From NCBI GenBank assembly GCA_032173965.1, contig CM063299.1:496001-560000 (forward strand): a stretch of DNA of 64,000 nucleotides, read 5' to 3'. The position numbers and the translations under genes are program-made. Source of the DNA: Sitta carolinensis (taxonomy: Eukaryota > Chordata > Aves > Passeriformes > Sittidae). A model generated the notes under the pieces. It saw only the letters and a program-made list of their open reading frames with translations. It ran no database searches and was not told where the DNA came from. Positions 1 through 13,400 of this stretch are shown here, piece after piece; position 1 is the stretch's first letter; every line of letters begins with the position of its first letter.

Positions 1-1371
1 TCTGGGAGTTGGAGGTTTTTCCTCACTCTTCTCATTCTTTTAAAAAATACTTTTTCAGTTTTCAGGTGAACAGCCAGCCACACCTGGTGCACTTTTGGGA
101 CTGCAGAGCAGCCTTGGGGCTGTGGAGGTTGGGCACTGCTGGGAGCAGGGGCTGCAGCACTGTCTGTGCCAGGAGCCTGGGTCACAAGTACCCCTGGAAT
201 CTGCAGCTGACTCCATGAGCAAGAACCTCCTCCCTCCCTCTGGCTGACCCAGGGCTACACTTTCCTTAGCAACACGCCCTGGGGAAAGCAAGCAGAGCAC
301 AGGTGAGAGCTGTAGCCCCAGCAGTGCTCCCCGGGCACGGGGCACAGACAGTCCTGGAGGGCTCCACACCCAGCAGGGGCTGCAGCAGCAGCTCAGAGCC
401 CCCAGCAGTTCCAGCTCCTTCACCTGGCAAGGGCTGGTCCTGCTCACAGAGAGCAGTGCCTGGCTTGTGCCTGTGGGACCCCTGGAGACCCCCCTGGAAG
501 CTCTGCAGGGCAGGGAGGAGGAGGAGTGTGCACTGAGGGACCTGGAGGAGGCTGGGCACTGCCCTCTGCTCCCCGTGGGGTGTGAATCCATGGCTCTGCA
601 CAGCACAGGGAGCAGGATCCTCTCTGGGGCTGAACCTGCTCACCTGAGCAGGCTGGAGCAGGGCCTGGCAGTTGGGAGTGGTCACAGGGTCAGTTTGCAA
701 AGCAAAACAAAGGCCATGTGTGTGCCATGAAGAGTGAGCAGTGTGAGCCAGTCAGCCAAGGCCAAACTGGTATTTCAGCTCATGAGCTCATCACTGCTCC
801 CATGAACTACAGCATGTAGGTGAAGGCCATTCTCCCAGCCAGGAACCTTATCAGCTTTAATCACTGCTAAATACAAACCCAAATGTTTTAGCAACGTGAG
901 CTCAGACATTCTCTTCCATGTTCAAGGCAAAGACAGTCCAGGACCGTGCTCCTCCAAGGACCCAATCCAGTGCTTGCAACAGTGGGCTTGGCCTGGCCTC
1001 CATGGCAGCTTCTGGCAGAGCACACAAGGTGCATCCAGGCTTTACAGGTGTAGTAAGTCAAAATAGGAATGTTGCAGTTTGCCAAATCCCCCCTTTCAAC
1101 ATCTCAAAGATGCAGACACATGTCTTCTAGAGAGGGAAACAGAGAATGCAAAAAGATTTTGTCTAGAAATACAAAGTGAGTGTAACAAGGACTATCAAAC
1201 ACCAACCTTGTCTGGTGAAGGGAAAGTTCGAGTTTTAAAAGTCTGTTACCATCTCCTCACGATTTATTACGTTACATGGAAGATGCAATTAAAACATCAT
1301 TTGGAATTACAGTGCAAGGAATGCTCCAGCCAGTGGCTCACAGCGAGGCCCCAGGGACAGCCTGCCCATGG
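1..1371 (-). other. SGSM2 3' untranslated and downstream region
   Basis: No second gene is visible here. A canonical AATAAA on the minus strand at 1268-1263, about 105 bp past the stop, would give a short 3' UTR; a weaker ATTAAA at about 860-855 could support a longer one. Short open frames in this stretch overlap on both strands and match nothing recognisable. Confidence 0.5.
1263..1268 (-). terminator. Candidate SGSM2 polyadenylation signal AATAAA
   Basis: This is the first canonical hexamer downstream of the SGSM2 stop codon on the transcribed strand. Use is inferred from position only. Confidence 0.5.
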
Positions 1372-1460
1372 TCACTTGTTCTCGATCAGTGTCTGCACTT
1401 TGTAGACAAGGTCTCTGGCTATCCTCAGGATCTCTGCGGCATCGTGGTGCTCAGCCATTT
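1372..1460 (-). CDS. SGSM2: SGSM2 exon 23, C-terminus and stop
   Basis: Encodes the final 29 residues or so ([20 protein letters not shown] then KVQTLIENK) and the TGA stop at 1374-1372. The ending is conserved in the family. Confidence 0.95.
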
Positions 1461-4400
1461 CTAAGAGACAGACAAACAACTGTCAGCACCACCTTCCTGC
1501 CCTGGCACTGATATTCATGTAGCATTAGCATTTATTAATTACTGTAACAAGCAGCAATCCCAGAGCGTTCCAGAGGGCTGGTTTTGGAGAATTAAAGGCA
1601 GAAGAAGCGGATGAATCCCTTGTCAGGCTGCAGGACCTGGCACTGAGACTCAGAGCTTAAAATGCACAGGGATTTCTCACAGCAAGAACTGCACCAGACA
1701 GTCTCAGGAAGGGAGAAGGAGCAAAGTCTCATTACTTTTTATCAAAATGGCTCTTACCATTAAAAAACTTGATGATATCAGTGAAGTCCATGTTGTTATC
1801 ACGGATAATCTCTCGATAAACTTCCACAAGTGCTAAGGCAATGAAAAGGACAAAATGTTCTGAAGAGATGTGCTTTGCTGCCCAAATAACTTCCCACACT
1901 GTAAATACATCCTCGTACAACAATTCTGAATGGGAATAAACATTACAAGAGCATCTGATTATTCAACTGACCATGTCCCTCCTCTCTCACCAATGTCTAC
2001 AGGCCTTACTCAGACATGAACAGAACCTGAAGACTCCTCCTTTTCCTCTCCCCCTCTCCTCCAGCCAACTCCTGTCCCTTGTGCACAGAACTGATTTAAA
2101 GATCAGCACAGCCTGGAGTGGGGGTGGTGCAGAGCCCAGCCCAGGAAGGTTCCTGATCCACAGTGCCCCTGTGAGAGCAGCACAGGAGGCCCGGGTGCTG
2201 TGCAGGGTACGAGCCAGGCTGCAGGGCTCACTGTGTCCAGGTGTATCTGGGCTCTGCAGTGGGCCTGGCAGCACCACCACTGCTGCAGAGGGCTCCTGCA
2301 GGGAGCCTGGGACCCAGGGGTGCTCCCACACAATGCCAGGCACCTCTCAAAGTACAGCAGCTCCTGAGCTGTTGCTGAGCTGCTCCCTGTTATCACAGGG
2401 ATGGTATCAAAGCTTACAGGGGAGTGGGATCGCCTTCTTAAGCAAACAGGCATTTGCACTGGGCAGGAACTTGGCTTCAATCACATCATCAGGAATCTGC
2501 AACTCCCCTTTCTAAGCCTGGACTCATTCCAGTGCTGTTTCATCTCAGAGCTGCATTAACTTTCCTGGCTAGAAACTCCAGTGATCCCAGCTGCCACTCA
2601 CCATCCTGACAGACACTCACACCAAAACACAGAGCTGCTACAGTTCTACAAAACTACAGGCACAGAACATTATTACCTCTTTTAAAGTCAAGCAGGAACC
2701 AGCGATAGCAGAAGTAAAAATGAGTGTAATCTCCATTCTGGTGCATCAATTCAAAAAGTTCTGAGTCCAGAATCTAGAATGGAAAACATCAGCTGTCAGG
2801 ATGTGGTCTGAAAGCAGCCAAGGCCAGAGGTGCTGCACTCCCACTCTGCTCATCCCGTGGTCAGAGCAGCTGCCCAGCACAGGAACAGCCCTTTGCTGTG
2901 TGTGCCAGTGCTGTCACTGCCCTGACTCAGTGCTGAGCTGAGGAGTCACAGGCAAGCTTCACCACGACTTTAAAGGGCCAAGGAACAAGGTGAAGATCCT
3001 ACTGATTTTCAACAAGTGGCAAATGCCCATCTCTGCCTCCACCTCTGCTCTCAGGCTGTAACTCTACAAATCCACTTACAACTCCTCCCCAGCTCTGAGT
3101 CACACCTGAACCCCACTCCTTGGAGCTCTTACCCTCCACTGTGGCATCAGGAGAGTCCTGAGCCTCTGCCACAGCCTTGTCTTCTTCCAGATACCCTTGG
3201 AGCAGACTCACCTGGATGAGGGACCGCATGTTGGCGAAGTGTGTGTCCATTGCCCCTCCGTTGGGGAAGTTCTGGCTCATCCTCTTCATCAGGTGGCTGA
3301 AGCAGCTGTAGGCCAGCTGATCTGCAGGGACAAGGCACACACTCAGTGCTGGCAATTGTGGGACTTCTTGAACCAAAATAATGGAACTGCAGGGCTTGGG
3401 AAAAACAGGGTCTTCCCCTTTGCTGTTTTCAGAATCCCAGGATTTAGATGAAAGAAGGCTGGTTCCTGACTCTGGACCATTCTAGTTATGTTTCAAAGAC
3501 TCCAGCCTGCAGTGTCAGCAACTGCCAGAACACAGTAATTTTACTAACTTTGGTAAAATTTAATCTGGAAGTCAGTGAGTGACGGGGCAGCCCTGAGACA
3601 CTAGTGTTAGCCATTTCAACTAGCCACAGGTGGAACAAACACAAATCTGGAGCTGCAGGTTTGATTTTGCTGGTGACCCAGCCCTCGTTAATGTCGACAA
3701 CTCCTGAAACAGCATTTCTAAGCAAAGACCTCACTAAGGATAGCAGCATGTCCCAAAGGAAAACCCTTCCTACCATTGTCAAGAATAACCATCAAAGGAG
3801 CCAGGAGGTCACACATGCCTTGGACATAACCAACTTCTAGGTGCTCCCAGACATAGCTGTGGAAAGAAGAAATTCTTGTATTGAAGGCTGATTCCATACG
3901 TGAGATCAAATCCTAAGCAGCTGCTGAAGGTGGTCTCAGAACCTTCTGACACTTCCCAGAGTATTTCACAGCCCTTTACTGTTTGCTGCCTGGATAAAGT
4001 GGCCCTCTGAGCATGGAGGTATCATCCTGATCAGGAGAAACCCTAACCTCAGAGTACACTCAGAGAACAGTTCTCTAAAACAGGGTCTGTCACTTGGGAA
4101 CTCTCAAATCTGCATTCCAAACTCAGACCCATGCTCTGACCTGCCATCCTGCCTGTTCCTCCTTCTGGCAGGTTGTTTTAAATTCATTAGTGAGAATTCT
4201 TACTGACTGTTATTTGCATATTATTACAGTTTATAGATTAGCTTATGGATTGTGACAGAAATGTGAACCTAGTTGGGTTTACAAGCTCATTACCTGCACA
4301 TGACATTTCGGAGCTTCTCCAGGTTCTCAGCAGTAAAATACCAGTAATTCCGGTCACATCTCTGGACATCTTTATCAATTCTGTGCAAATTTAAGGCAAC

Positions 4401-7400
4401 AGTGTCCAATAACTCTATCTAGAACAGAGAAGTTTTAGTTAGATCTGCCAAGTTTACAGCATTCCCAGGACTCTGTGCAGATTTGCTCTGAGAATCACCA
4501 AACCAGAAACAGTACTCTGACCAGATGAGGGCATTAAAATACTCAATTACTGTCAAAAATACCAGGTAAAACACATTTGTTTTCACTGGGAAATGTGCCA
4601 AGCCTGTCCTATTTACAAATGGCTATTTCCAGCTAAAAACTTCACCAGAGAGAAGCAAGAACTATGCTGCTGTGACAGACAGCAAGAGTAACAGGTGGTG
4701 GCATTTTGAATCTGGAATTAGGGTGTGGTTCAGTTTGACTAGATGTAGGGTTGAGCTGGATTTAAGTAACACCAGAATGTCACAAGCAGTACTTTGTCCA
4801 CACCCCCAGGCCCTGGAAAGTTCTAATAGAAGTATCACACTGACTGTCTTGCCCTTTTACTTAAAAAAAACACCCTATTTTTTTGTGTTGCTTGATTTCC
4901 AATCTAGCTCAAAATCCAAGTGAAAAGATTTGGATGCAAAAATCCTCAGCTATCATCCCACCAGCAGTAGGTCTAGTTAGGGACTCTCTCTCATTAAATC
5001 CTATCTGAAGAAGCACCAGCGTTTGCTAAAAGAGCAGTGCTGTGCAGGGAGGCGAGGGCAGTGCGGGTGTGACCTACCGTGTAGGAGGCGGCGCAGACAG
5101 AGGCGACATCCACTGAATAATCGCCCTGAGAACACAGCTGCTCCTCCGAGCCCGAGTCCTGGCGCTGCAGCACCGCTGCCTTGGCTCTCGGCACACGGGG
5201 GGTGCCCGCCTCGGCGCTGGCCTCCTCCTCCGGCCCCTCCTCGAAGGAGCCGCCCTGCCCATCGTCCGTGCTGGACAGGATGCCCGAGGCCACCGAGTAG
5301 TTCCTGGAGGAGGGCAGCCCCGAGTCCGGCGAGTCGAACTCTGCGGCCGCGGGGGCCGGCGCCGCCGTCAGCGGGGGCTCCTGCTGCCCTCGGGGGTCCT
5401 GCTCCACCGAGTCCACTTCATCCACAGATATAAACACCTGCGACAAACCGAACGCGCTTCAATAGCGGTGGGCATTTGCGCTCTGCTGGGTCTGACTAAA
5501 GGACCTACAAGGAAGAGATCTGGAGAGCTCTGCTGTGTTCCTCTGCTGAGGGGATCTGCCTTCATAGGTGTAGGAACCTTATGTATGCACGTAGGAACCC
5601 TGGAGCCCCTGAGGCATGCCCTGCTTAAGCACAGCTGTAGACTGCCCAGAACTCTGCCCTGCTCTTCGCTCTGACATGAAGACACCACAGCTCCAGTCTC
5701 TGCCCAGCGTTCAGGAGCTGTGCTAACCCCCACCCACCTGTGCCTCCCGGGGCTGCAGCTCTGCGAACGCTGGGCAGTGCCCAGTGCAGCTGGGGCGTGG
5801 GGAGGGAGTACCTACATCATTGCTGATGGTGGAGTCCCTGTGGATGAGCCGCTGGACGTGGCTGTCGATGCTGCTGCCCGACGAAAACTTGGCCAGCGTG
5901 GCTGAATGCGACTCCTTCTCTCGCTGCTTCACAATGACCTCGCAGGCCTTCCACTCAGCCATCACCTTCTGGTACCTCAGAGCGATGTCTGCGTCCACCT
6001 GCAGCCAGAGACACGTCCTGAGACACTGCCCTCCTGGCCAGAAGGCACTGACACTGCGAGGAAACGGGAGGGAGAGATCTAAGGCAGGTGCAGGCTCTCA
6101 GACTGAAAGCCCAGAGGATGCCAAGGCCCTCTTGTGCAGCAGCACATCCCTGTGACTGCAGAGGAGTAGTCAGGTGTTGGTATTAAATTCAGGGAATTAA
6201 TAACACAGTAGGCACCAGAAAGGATCCATATAAGCAGGTGTATAACACTATCACCAGCACTGTGCCACTGTGACAGTGACCCAGAACAGGACAAAACATG
6301 TCATGTGAAACCTCACACAGAAGTCAGATGCAATCTGCAGAGCAAGCACTGCTTCTACCTGCTTCATCCCTAATTCCCTCACACCTCCTTCCAACTCCTC
6401 TGTTCCAGCTCTAATGTAGCCCTTGTGAAGAGTTCCAGGTCACAGGTTTATAGATACCAGCCTGTACAGAGTCAGATCCTGGGAGCAACTCTGGAATCCC
6501 AGCTCCCACAGCCCTTCCTGTGGCTGCACTGTGCTTGGCCAAATCTGTCTGCACTGGGTACCACAGGAATTAAACACATCTTTGTCACTGGTGGCTTTCT
6601 CTTCTGAAAGACAGCCTCAGAACCCCCCTTGAGCTATTAAGGGACGTGTAGCAATTTCACTCCTCTGTCACCTGTCAAGAGCTGAAGAGAAACCACAATT
6701 GTGAGCTGGCTCCAGGCTCCACACTCGGCTGGCTGAGCTGCTACCCGAGCGTGCCTGCTAAGAGCTGCAGGCTGTTTGTCACTTGAGGTAGCTGTCGAGT
6801 CATAAATCATAAAATACAACAGTTAGTGGAGGGCTGGAGGACAGCCACATCTGGGGGTGCAAAAATACCATCATAAGACAAAGATGATAAATCACCTGCA
6901 ATGACTTCAGTTAAATACACGAAGAGTTTCCTGTACGTGCAGGTGTTACGACTGTTTTCATGTCACTCATTTAACAGACTCCTACATTCAGTGTAAGCTT
7001 CAGCCTCCAACAACCCATTCCTTTGAGGAGTCAGTTATTACTGTTGTTTACTACTGGTGTTGAGTAGCTCATTACAATTCCAGGTAAGTTTGGAGTAGCC
7101 CTGGGTTAGTAGGGTACAAACTCAGGGAGAAAAATCTGTAGGAAGCTGTGTTCTGCAGATCAGATCTTTTCTATCTTGCAAATCTCTGTATGAATTTAGT
7201 GTAATTACTTTCATACAGACTCCAGTATTTATCTCTTGCCAAATCTCCTATGTTCTAGCTGTACAAATGCACATGCCCTTCTAGCATCCATGAGAGATGG
7301 CTTCACATCTCCCACTCTAAAAACTAAGTATCTGGGTCCTTTTGTTCATTTCCAGATATACCTTTTATTTCTACACATGGATCATAAACCTGGTAGTTCA

Positions 7401-10400
7401 CATACTTGTGGAGATCAGAGACAGCACAATGCAATCTATGCAAGAAACCTCCAATATCCTGCCTTTCTTGAAAATCTGAGATTAAAAAAAGAATGGAGCA
7501 GTGCTCAGTAGAACATTCCTGATGTACACACTACAGCCAGAAAATCTATAATAAACATCTACTAAGATGACTGGATTCATGGGAGAGAATCTGGACTGTG
7601 ACCCAGTTTGAACAGTGAAGGGCTCTTGTTTCTCCATCTGTGTTGAGAATTGGCTTTTAAAATTATTGGGAGGAAAACAACACAAATTGCCACAGCAATG
7701 TTTAGTAAAAAGGGAGCTGCTTATAAAGTGCCCTGTTTGCAAGACACTGGCAAGGCTGGAGGTCAGGCTGCCCTTCTGCTCTGCAGGTGCTCACAGGGTT
7801 ATAAATTACCCCTTGGCATGTAAAGTAATTGGGAGTTAGCAAATGCCAAATGTTTTGATATATAAACCACTCCTTATCAATTTAATCCAGAACAGAATCA
7901 GCTGCTGCATGAGTGCTACCTCCCTGAACACTAACTGAAAAGCAGATTAATGTGTTAATTATATTCCAGGCCAAACCTCATTACTGTTCCATCCAGTTCA
8001 GCCAATCTTTGGGTGATGTCAGAGAAAAGCAATGTTTTACCACCACTCAGTAACTCCAGAGGCTGCATCTGGGCTGTTCCCAGCTCCAGAAGTCCATGCA
8101 TGCAGATGCAGCACCATGGAGAAAAGATAGTTATTTCAAGGAGCAGTCTGACGTATAATTCAGCTAACACATATAAAGGAGGTGTGAGTAAAATTTCCAT
8201 CCAAATGTCAATGTCTCCCCATTTTATATGTGACAAATTTGTGGACAGACGGTGTGCTTAGGGCACATGCATGCCACAGGCAGAGCTGAATGCAGATTCC
8301 CTGACTTCAAGAAAGAAGGAACTCTCATTTAGTGACATAAAAGCACGGTATCAAAACCCCTCTGCCAGCATGTGTTACTAATGTTTTCAGTAGTGTTTTT
8401 CCCTTAGGAATATTACACAGTAATAAAGACCAACAGTTGCTATTCAGAAAACAAAACCTACTCTGCAAATGTAAGTCAGATTCCATGGAAGCTATGGCTT
8501 ACCTGGTCCATCTCCTTCTTGGCCATGCCAAATTTGTAGTGACCTAACAAGAATGGCCACACTTCCTTCCGAATCTCATGCTGCACCCCACCATAGTAAA
8601 CTCTTCTTAGTAATTCCAGTTCCTTGTAGTTCTACAGTAGCCAGGAGAAAGAGGTGTTTGAAGGCAATACATCTGTATTTAACTCAGGTACACTCAGAAA
8701 CACTTCACACTGAGTACAGACAGTGAAATACATGCAGGACACTAAATAAATTCTGCAGCTTGATTCAAGCCTTTAGGGTCTTAGCTGAAATCCAGTCTAA
8801 TACAGGCTGTCGTGCCTTCCATGAAAATAATCTCAATTTGAATAGCTCAGTTGCTTTGATAGTAATTTCTACCTTTGCCATCACCAGAGAAGCAAAGGAG
8901 AGAAGAGGCTGTCAGAACGGACTCTCCCTAGCTGAGGAGTGACGCTGGCGTCAAAGCCCTGCAGGTGCTTCCCTGCCCAGGGCAGCGGCGTGTGGAGCCC
9001 GAGCAGGGGCAGGCAGGGGACGAGTCACTGACCTTCCTGTCCTTCTGGTACTTGCTCCAGACCTCCTTGGTGAGGCCGGCGGCGGCGCCGGCGGGTCTGT
9101 CGGGGGCACGATGCTGTGGTTGACCAGCGCCGAGAGGTGCGTGCGCACCGTGGACAGGTGCCGGCAGTGCGCCAGCCCTGCGGGGACACGGGGCGGCTCA
9201 GCCACGGCCCTGCCGCGCAGCACCGCGGCACAGCGAGCACTTACAGCACAGACAAAGGGTAAGCGGACCGCACACAGAGCAGCAACACCCCCGCCGCGTA
9301 AAACCACCTTCTGTCTGCACTGGGCACCGCTCCTCCCACTGCCGGCTGCACAGCTCACGATACTGAAACACTGCCACTGCTGTTCCAGCCACCCTGCTGC
9401 CCTCGATTTAGGGTCAGGCTGCTTCCTAAGCCAAACATCCCGTGTTGTTTAGATAAGCATATGGATACCACATGGGACACATAGAAGAAGCTCCACTTAC
9501 ATCCATAAAAGGCTCTGGAAATGATTTGCCTCTTCATGCTTTCACACAACATCTTTAGTGGAGTTCTGTGGAGAGGCATCAAGAGGACATGAGCAGGTGG
9601 TGAGGACAGAGAGCATCAGGAATTTCATGCTGATCCCTGTGTCCTACACACAGCAATTTTTTTGTCTGCACCAAGATTTATTTAGTTAAAGGACACAGTT
9701 ATAACAAACTCTACTTATTAAAGCATTTCCCCCAAAAACACTCTGGCCCCACATTTCCCCCTGGCACACCCAGCCACAATTGCTGCAGTGCACTGTAGAG
9801 GTCTGTGTCAAATTGAACTGTTGCTCTTCATTCAATTGTTAATGACCTGTTAAAGATAATGTTCCCAGAGCTGAAGTACTTTACACTAGATAAAAGAACT
9901 AGATGCAGTTTTTCTATCAAAATATGATTTGAGCATAGTTTAACAGATTAGTTTTAATAAACTAAACTTCTTGCTGCCAAACTTCATCTTTTTATGTTAG
10001 AAACCCCTTGAAAACTGTTACTTGAAAATTGTTACTCTTCCTCTTGAGTGCTGCAACCATTCAAACCTTCCTGCTTTTGCCTGTGGCACGCACACAGTCC
10101 CCAGGTAAGCTCTGTGCACAGCTTGCTCACCGGTCGTGGATGCAGTTGCAGCAGCTGGGAATGTCGTAGGGAGAGCTGCCCAAGGAGCAGGAGATACAGG
10201 AGGAGCCCTGGCTGCAGTGCTCCAGCTGCCACGACAGCAGGTTTGCCCCAAAGCCTTGCATCTCTATCATCTCACTGGTGTCTGTGGAGAAACCAAACAA
10301 GACAGGAGGACATCAGCCTTTTCCCTTCTCTGCCCCTCCTTCTGTGCATCCTGATGGTTCATGCTTCACTTCTCAACAGGCTCTGAGCCTCGGTGCCAGG

Positions 10401-13400
10401 AACAGGAGAGCAGCATCCTCAGAATCACTGCTCTGGACCTGCAGCATGCTGTGCAGGGTCCCTTCCCAGGAAGCCAAACCCCTTCACCATTTGCCCCTCT
10501 CTTGCCCATGCACATCCCAGTTCATGTTTCAAGAGAATAGAGAAAAGGGTGCTGCAGTAACAACTAAACTGGTTCTTGTGTAATAATGTGGAAGTGTTAC
10601 TTATGGCCAGAAGAAATCATCTAGCCCAACCTTCTATTTAATTCAGGCCTCAGAATTTCATTTTGCAGTTCCTGGAATCAGCCATGGAACTGCTGGTCCA
10701 GCCAGAGTGAAAGCTAGAACATGAAAGACATTAAGGCAAAGGAAGTCAGTTACTTTCAGAAGATGCTTCTTTCCCCCTCAGAACCAGATCCTGAAATACC
10801 TAGCACAGAAGGACAGCTCCAGTCCTGCCAATATCCACACTCTGTTTATAAAAGGATACTCTCTACAGGAGTATGTGATCCAACGGTACAATGCAGCTTC
10901 CTGAGCTACCCCTGCTCCACCAAATCTATTTGCCTTTTTAACCAGCTTCAGAAAGGCAACTCAAAAAATCAGCAGCTCCCTTCAGAAAGCTTGGCTTCAG
11001 CTCTTCAGCCTTCCCAGGTGGCATTTGAACTCGTGGGGTTTTTGGTTTATAATAAATAACTGGCCTTTCAGCTCACCCATGATTAAAATTAAGGCAAATA
11101 CAATAATGTATGTCATAAAGTATGCCACTAAATTAACAGTTACAAGCAAAATCCAGTCCCCTGGGCTGTGCTTTTAAAACAGATATTTGTTGAGTGGTGA
11201 TGGGGGCAATTCCAAACCATCTCATGCATTTTAAATCAAGGTAGCACAAAGCATTTTAGGAGTGCCTATTAGAAAGTGGGCAGAGGTGAGGGAGGAGTGG
11301 AGTAAACCCATTTGTTAACATAAAAAGCACAGGCTCATGCGGAAGCAGTCATGTGTGTTTCATTTCACAAAACAAAGTGTGATGCAAAAATGCTCTTCAC
11401 CTTAATTCTTCAGGAAGGAGCTGAACGACCCAGTCTTTATTGCAGCTTCTTACTGGGTTCAAATAAAAACCACTGGATAAACATTTTTAGATCATTAGTT
11501 TTGCCTCCCCTCTGCAGACAGGAAAATTGGGTTTTTCAGTTTTAATTTTTTATTATGTTTTTTAGAGAAACAAGGAAAGAACCCCACAGAACCTAGATTC
11601 AGATGAAAGGTACCTGAATTAGTGAAGAATTAGAGTGAACAGCATCTTTTTTTTAATTGTAGTGGTGTTATCTGGAACTTCAGCTACATGCAAAAGTCGA
11701 GCATGTTGCAAAATGTCAAAGCAGATGGCTGGCAAACCTGCTACAACAGTGTTGTCATTATGTGATGGGGCTGCTGGAAAGACAGCAGCCCAGCCAGGCT
11801 ATTCCCAGACACATCCCTAACTCTACCATCCCCTTCAACATTAAATCACCAAAAGCAGACACCTGACAGCCATTCTAGTGGGATAACTTATATGTTCTAC
11901 CAACTGACCAAAGACTAAATTGTGTTCCTTATGCTTAACATGTATGTGGCAGTTAAATGTTCTCCTTCCCATTTTTGCCCATATCCAGGCACAATCTGTT
12001 AGGACACACTGACACTTCCTAGAACAGCATTTTTTTTCAAGGGGAGCACTATGGAACTTCTTTCCAATCCATGCCTTCCAAGAACTCTTTATTAACTTGG
12101 GCTGGGCTCTATCAATTTCCAGGGGCTGCTCCCTTGGGATAAGTGTGTGGGCAGCCTAGAAGAATTGAGGCTCTCCTTGAACACCTGTTCATACCCTGTC
12201 TAACCCAGACCTTCAGCATTGTAGAGATGCAGGGCAATTACTGTCTCTTGCAGTCAGTCCCACCAGTCCAGGGTATAAGGGAAGACAGGGACTTCTCAGA
12301 ATTCAGAGCTAAACTACTGGATGCCAAATGCACACACATCTTGAGAACACCAACTTAAATAATATGAAGAAATAGATGACAAATTTGTGGAGGGTGGTGG
12401 AGCTCACAGCTGATCCTCTGAAGCCCACCCAGCCTTTGGATGTAAGTGGAATGAAAGCACCAACCCGAGACAGGCACTGCATCTCCACACAGCCTTTTCT
12501 GCACACTCTGCTATCCCACCTGCGAGATCACAAAGCTGTTACACTCCCTCCTTCTCTCCTCAGAACCTCCTCTAGTATCCAGCCTTTATGAAGGTGGGCA
12601 GGAAGCCCCACTGGAAAGGATGTTTGCTGCTCACACACATCAGGGGAGAGGGAAGATGCTGTTCCCACTCCCCACAGGCTGTGAGCCCATTCCCAGCCTC
12701 TGCACAGTCACCTCCATCTCCAGATCTCATGGCTTGACTGAAATGTCTTTCCCTGTAATAATGCCAACACTGTTGTATGCATCAGTGGAAGGAGCTGCAA
12801 GAGAGCTCTGGGACACAGGGGGAGGAGGATAAAAACCTTTCATCCTATTAGGAGCTGTGAGGTTCCGAGAGCAGATCATTGATAGCATTGCGTGTAGCTT
12901 ATCTTCCTCCTCCTCATCATCGTCAACAGAGGTAGAGCGGCTGGCAGCTAAGTGGTGGTAGTTAATAGTTACTGCTCAAAGAAAATAGTGAAAGAGGAGC
13001 ATAAGAAGAAAGAACTCAATGCTGTGGGAAAGCTCAAAAGGACATGGTCAGCAAAGACAAAGGACCTGAATCTTGCCCTCCACTCGAGGGCACAAGGTCT
13101 GGTAAATGGGTGTGAAAACTGAGCTTCTTACAGAAACAAAGCCTGCTCCACCAAACTCAGGCCAGCCTTGGAGTGTGCATAGGCTGTGAGAGCATACATG
13201 GCACACCATGGCAAGGGAGAAAGATCCCAGTGCCAGCCTGCAGCAGCTGAGTTTGCTTTTGAGCAAAGCTCCATGGGAATTCTGGAGTCCAGCTAGCTTC
13301 TGTCCTTCACTGTGCCCTTAGCAATGCTGTGGCCCCTTCTCTGAAACCTGTGCCAGATGCACCTGGACAGCAAACCCTGGCTCCCAGGTGTTTGTGGCTC

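Noticed and set aside
10590..10640. CR1 LINE tail (AATCATCTAGCCCAACC-like text)
   Set aside because: Only about 17 bases resemble a CR1 or similar consensus, and the flanks do not continue it. Too short to call.
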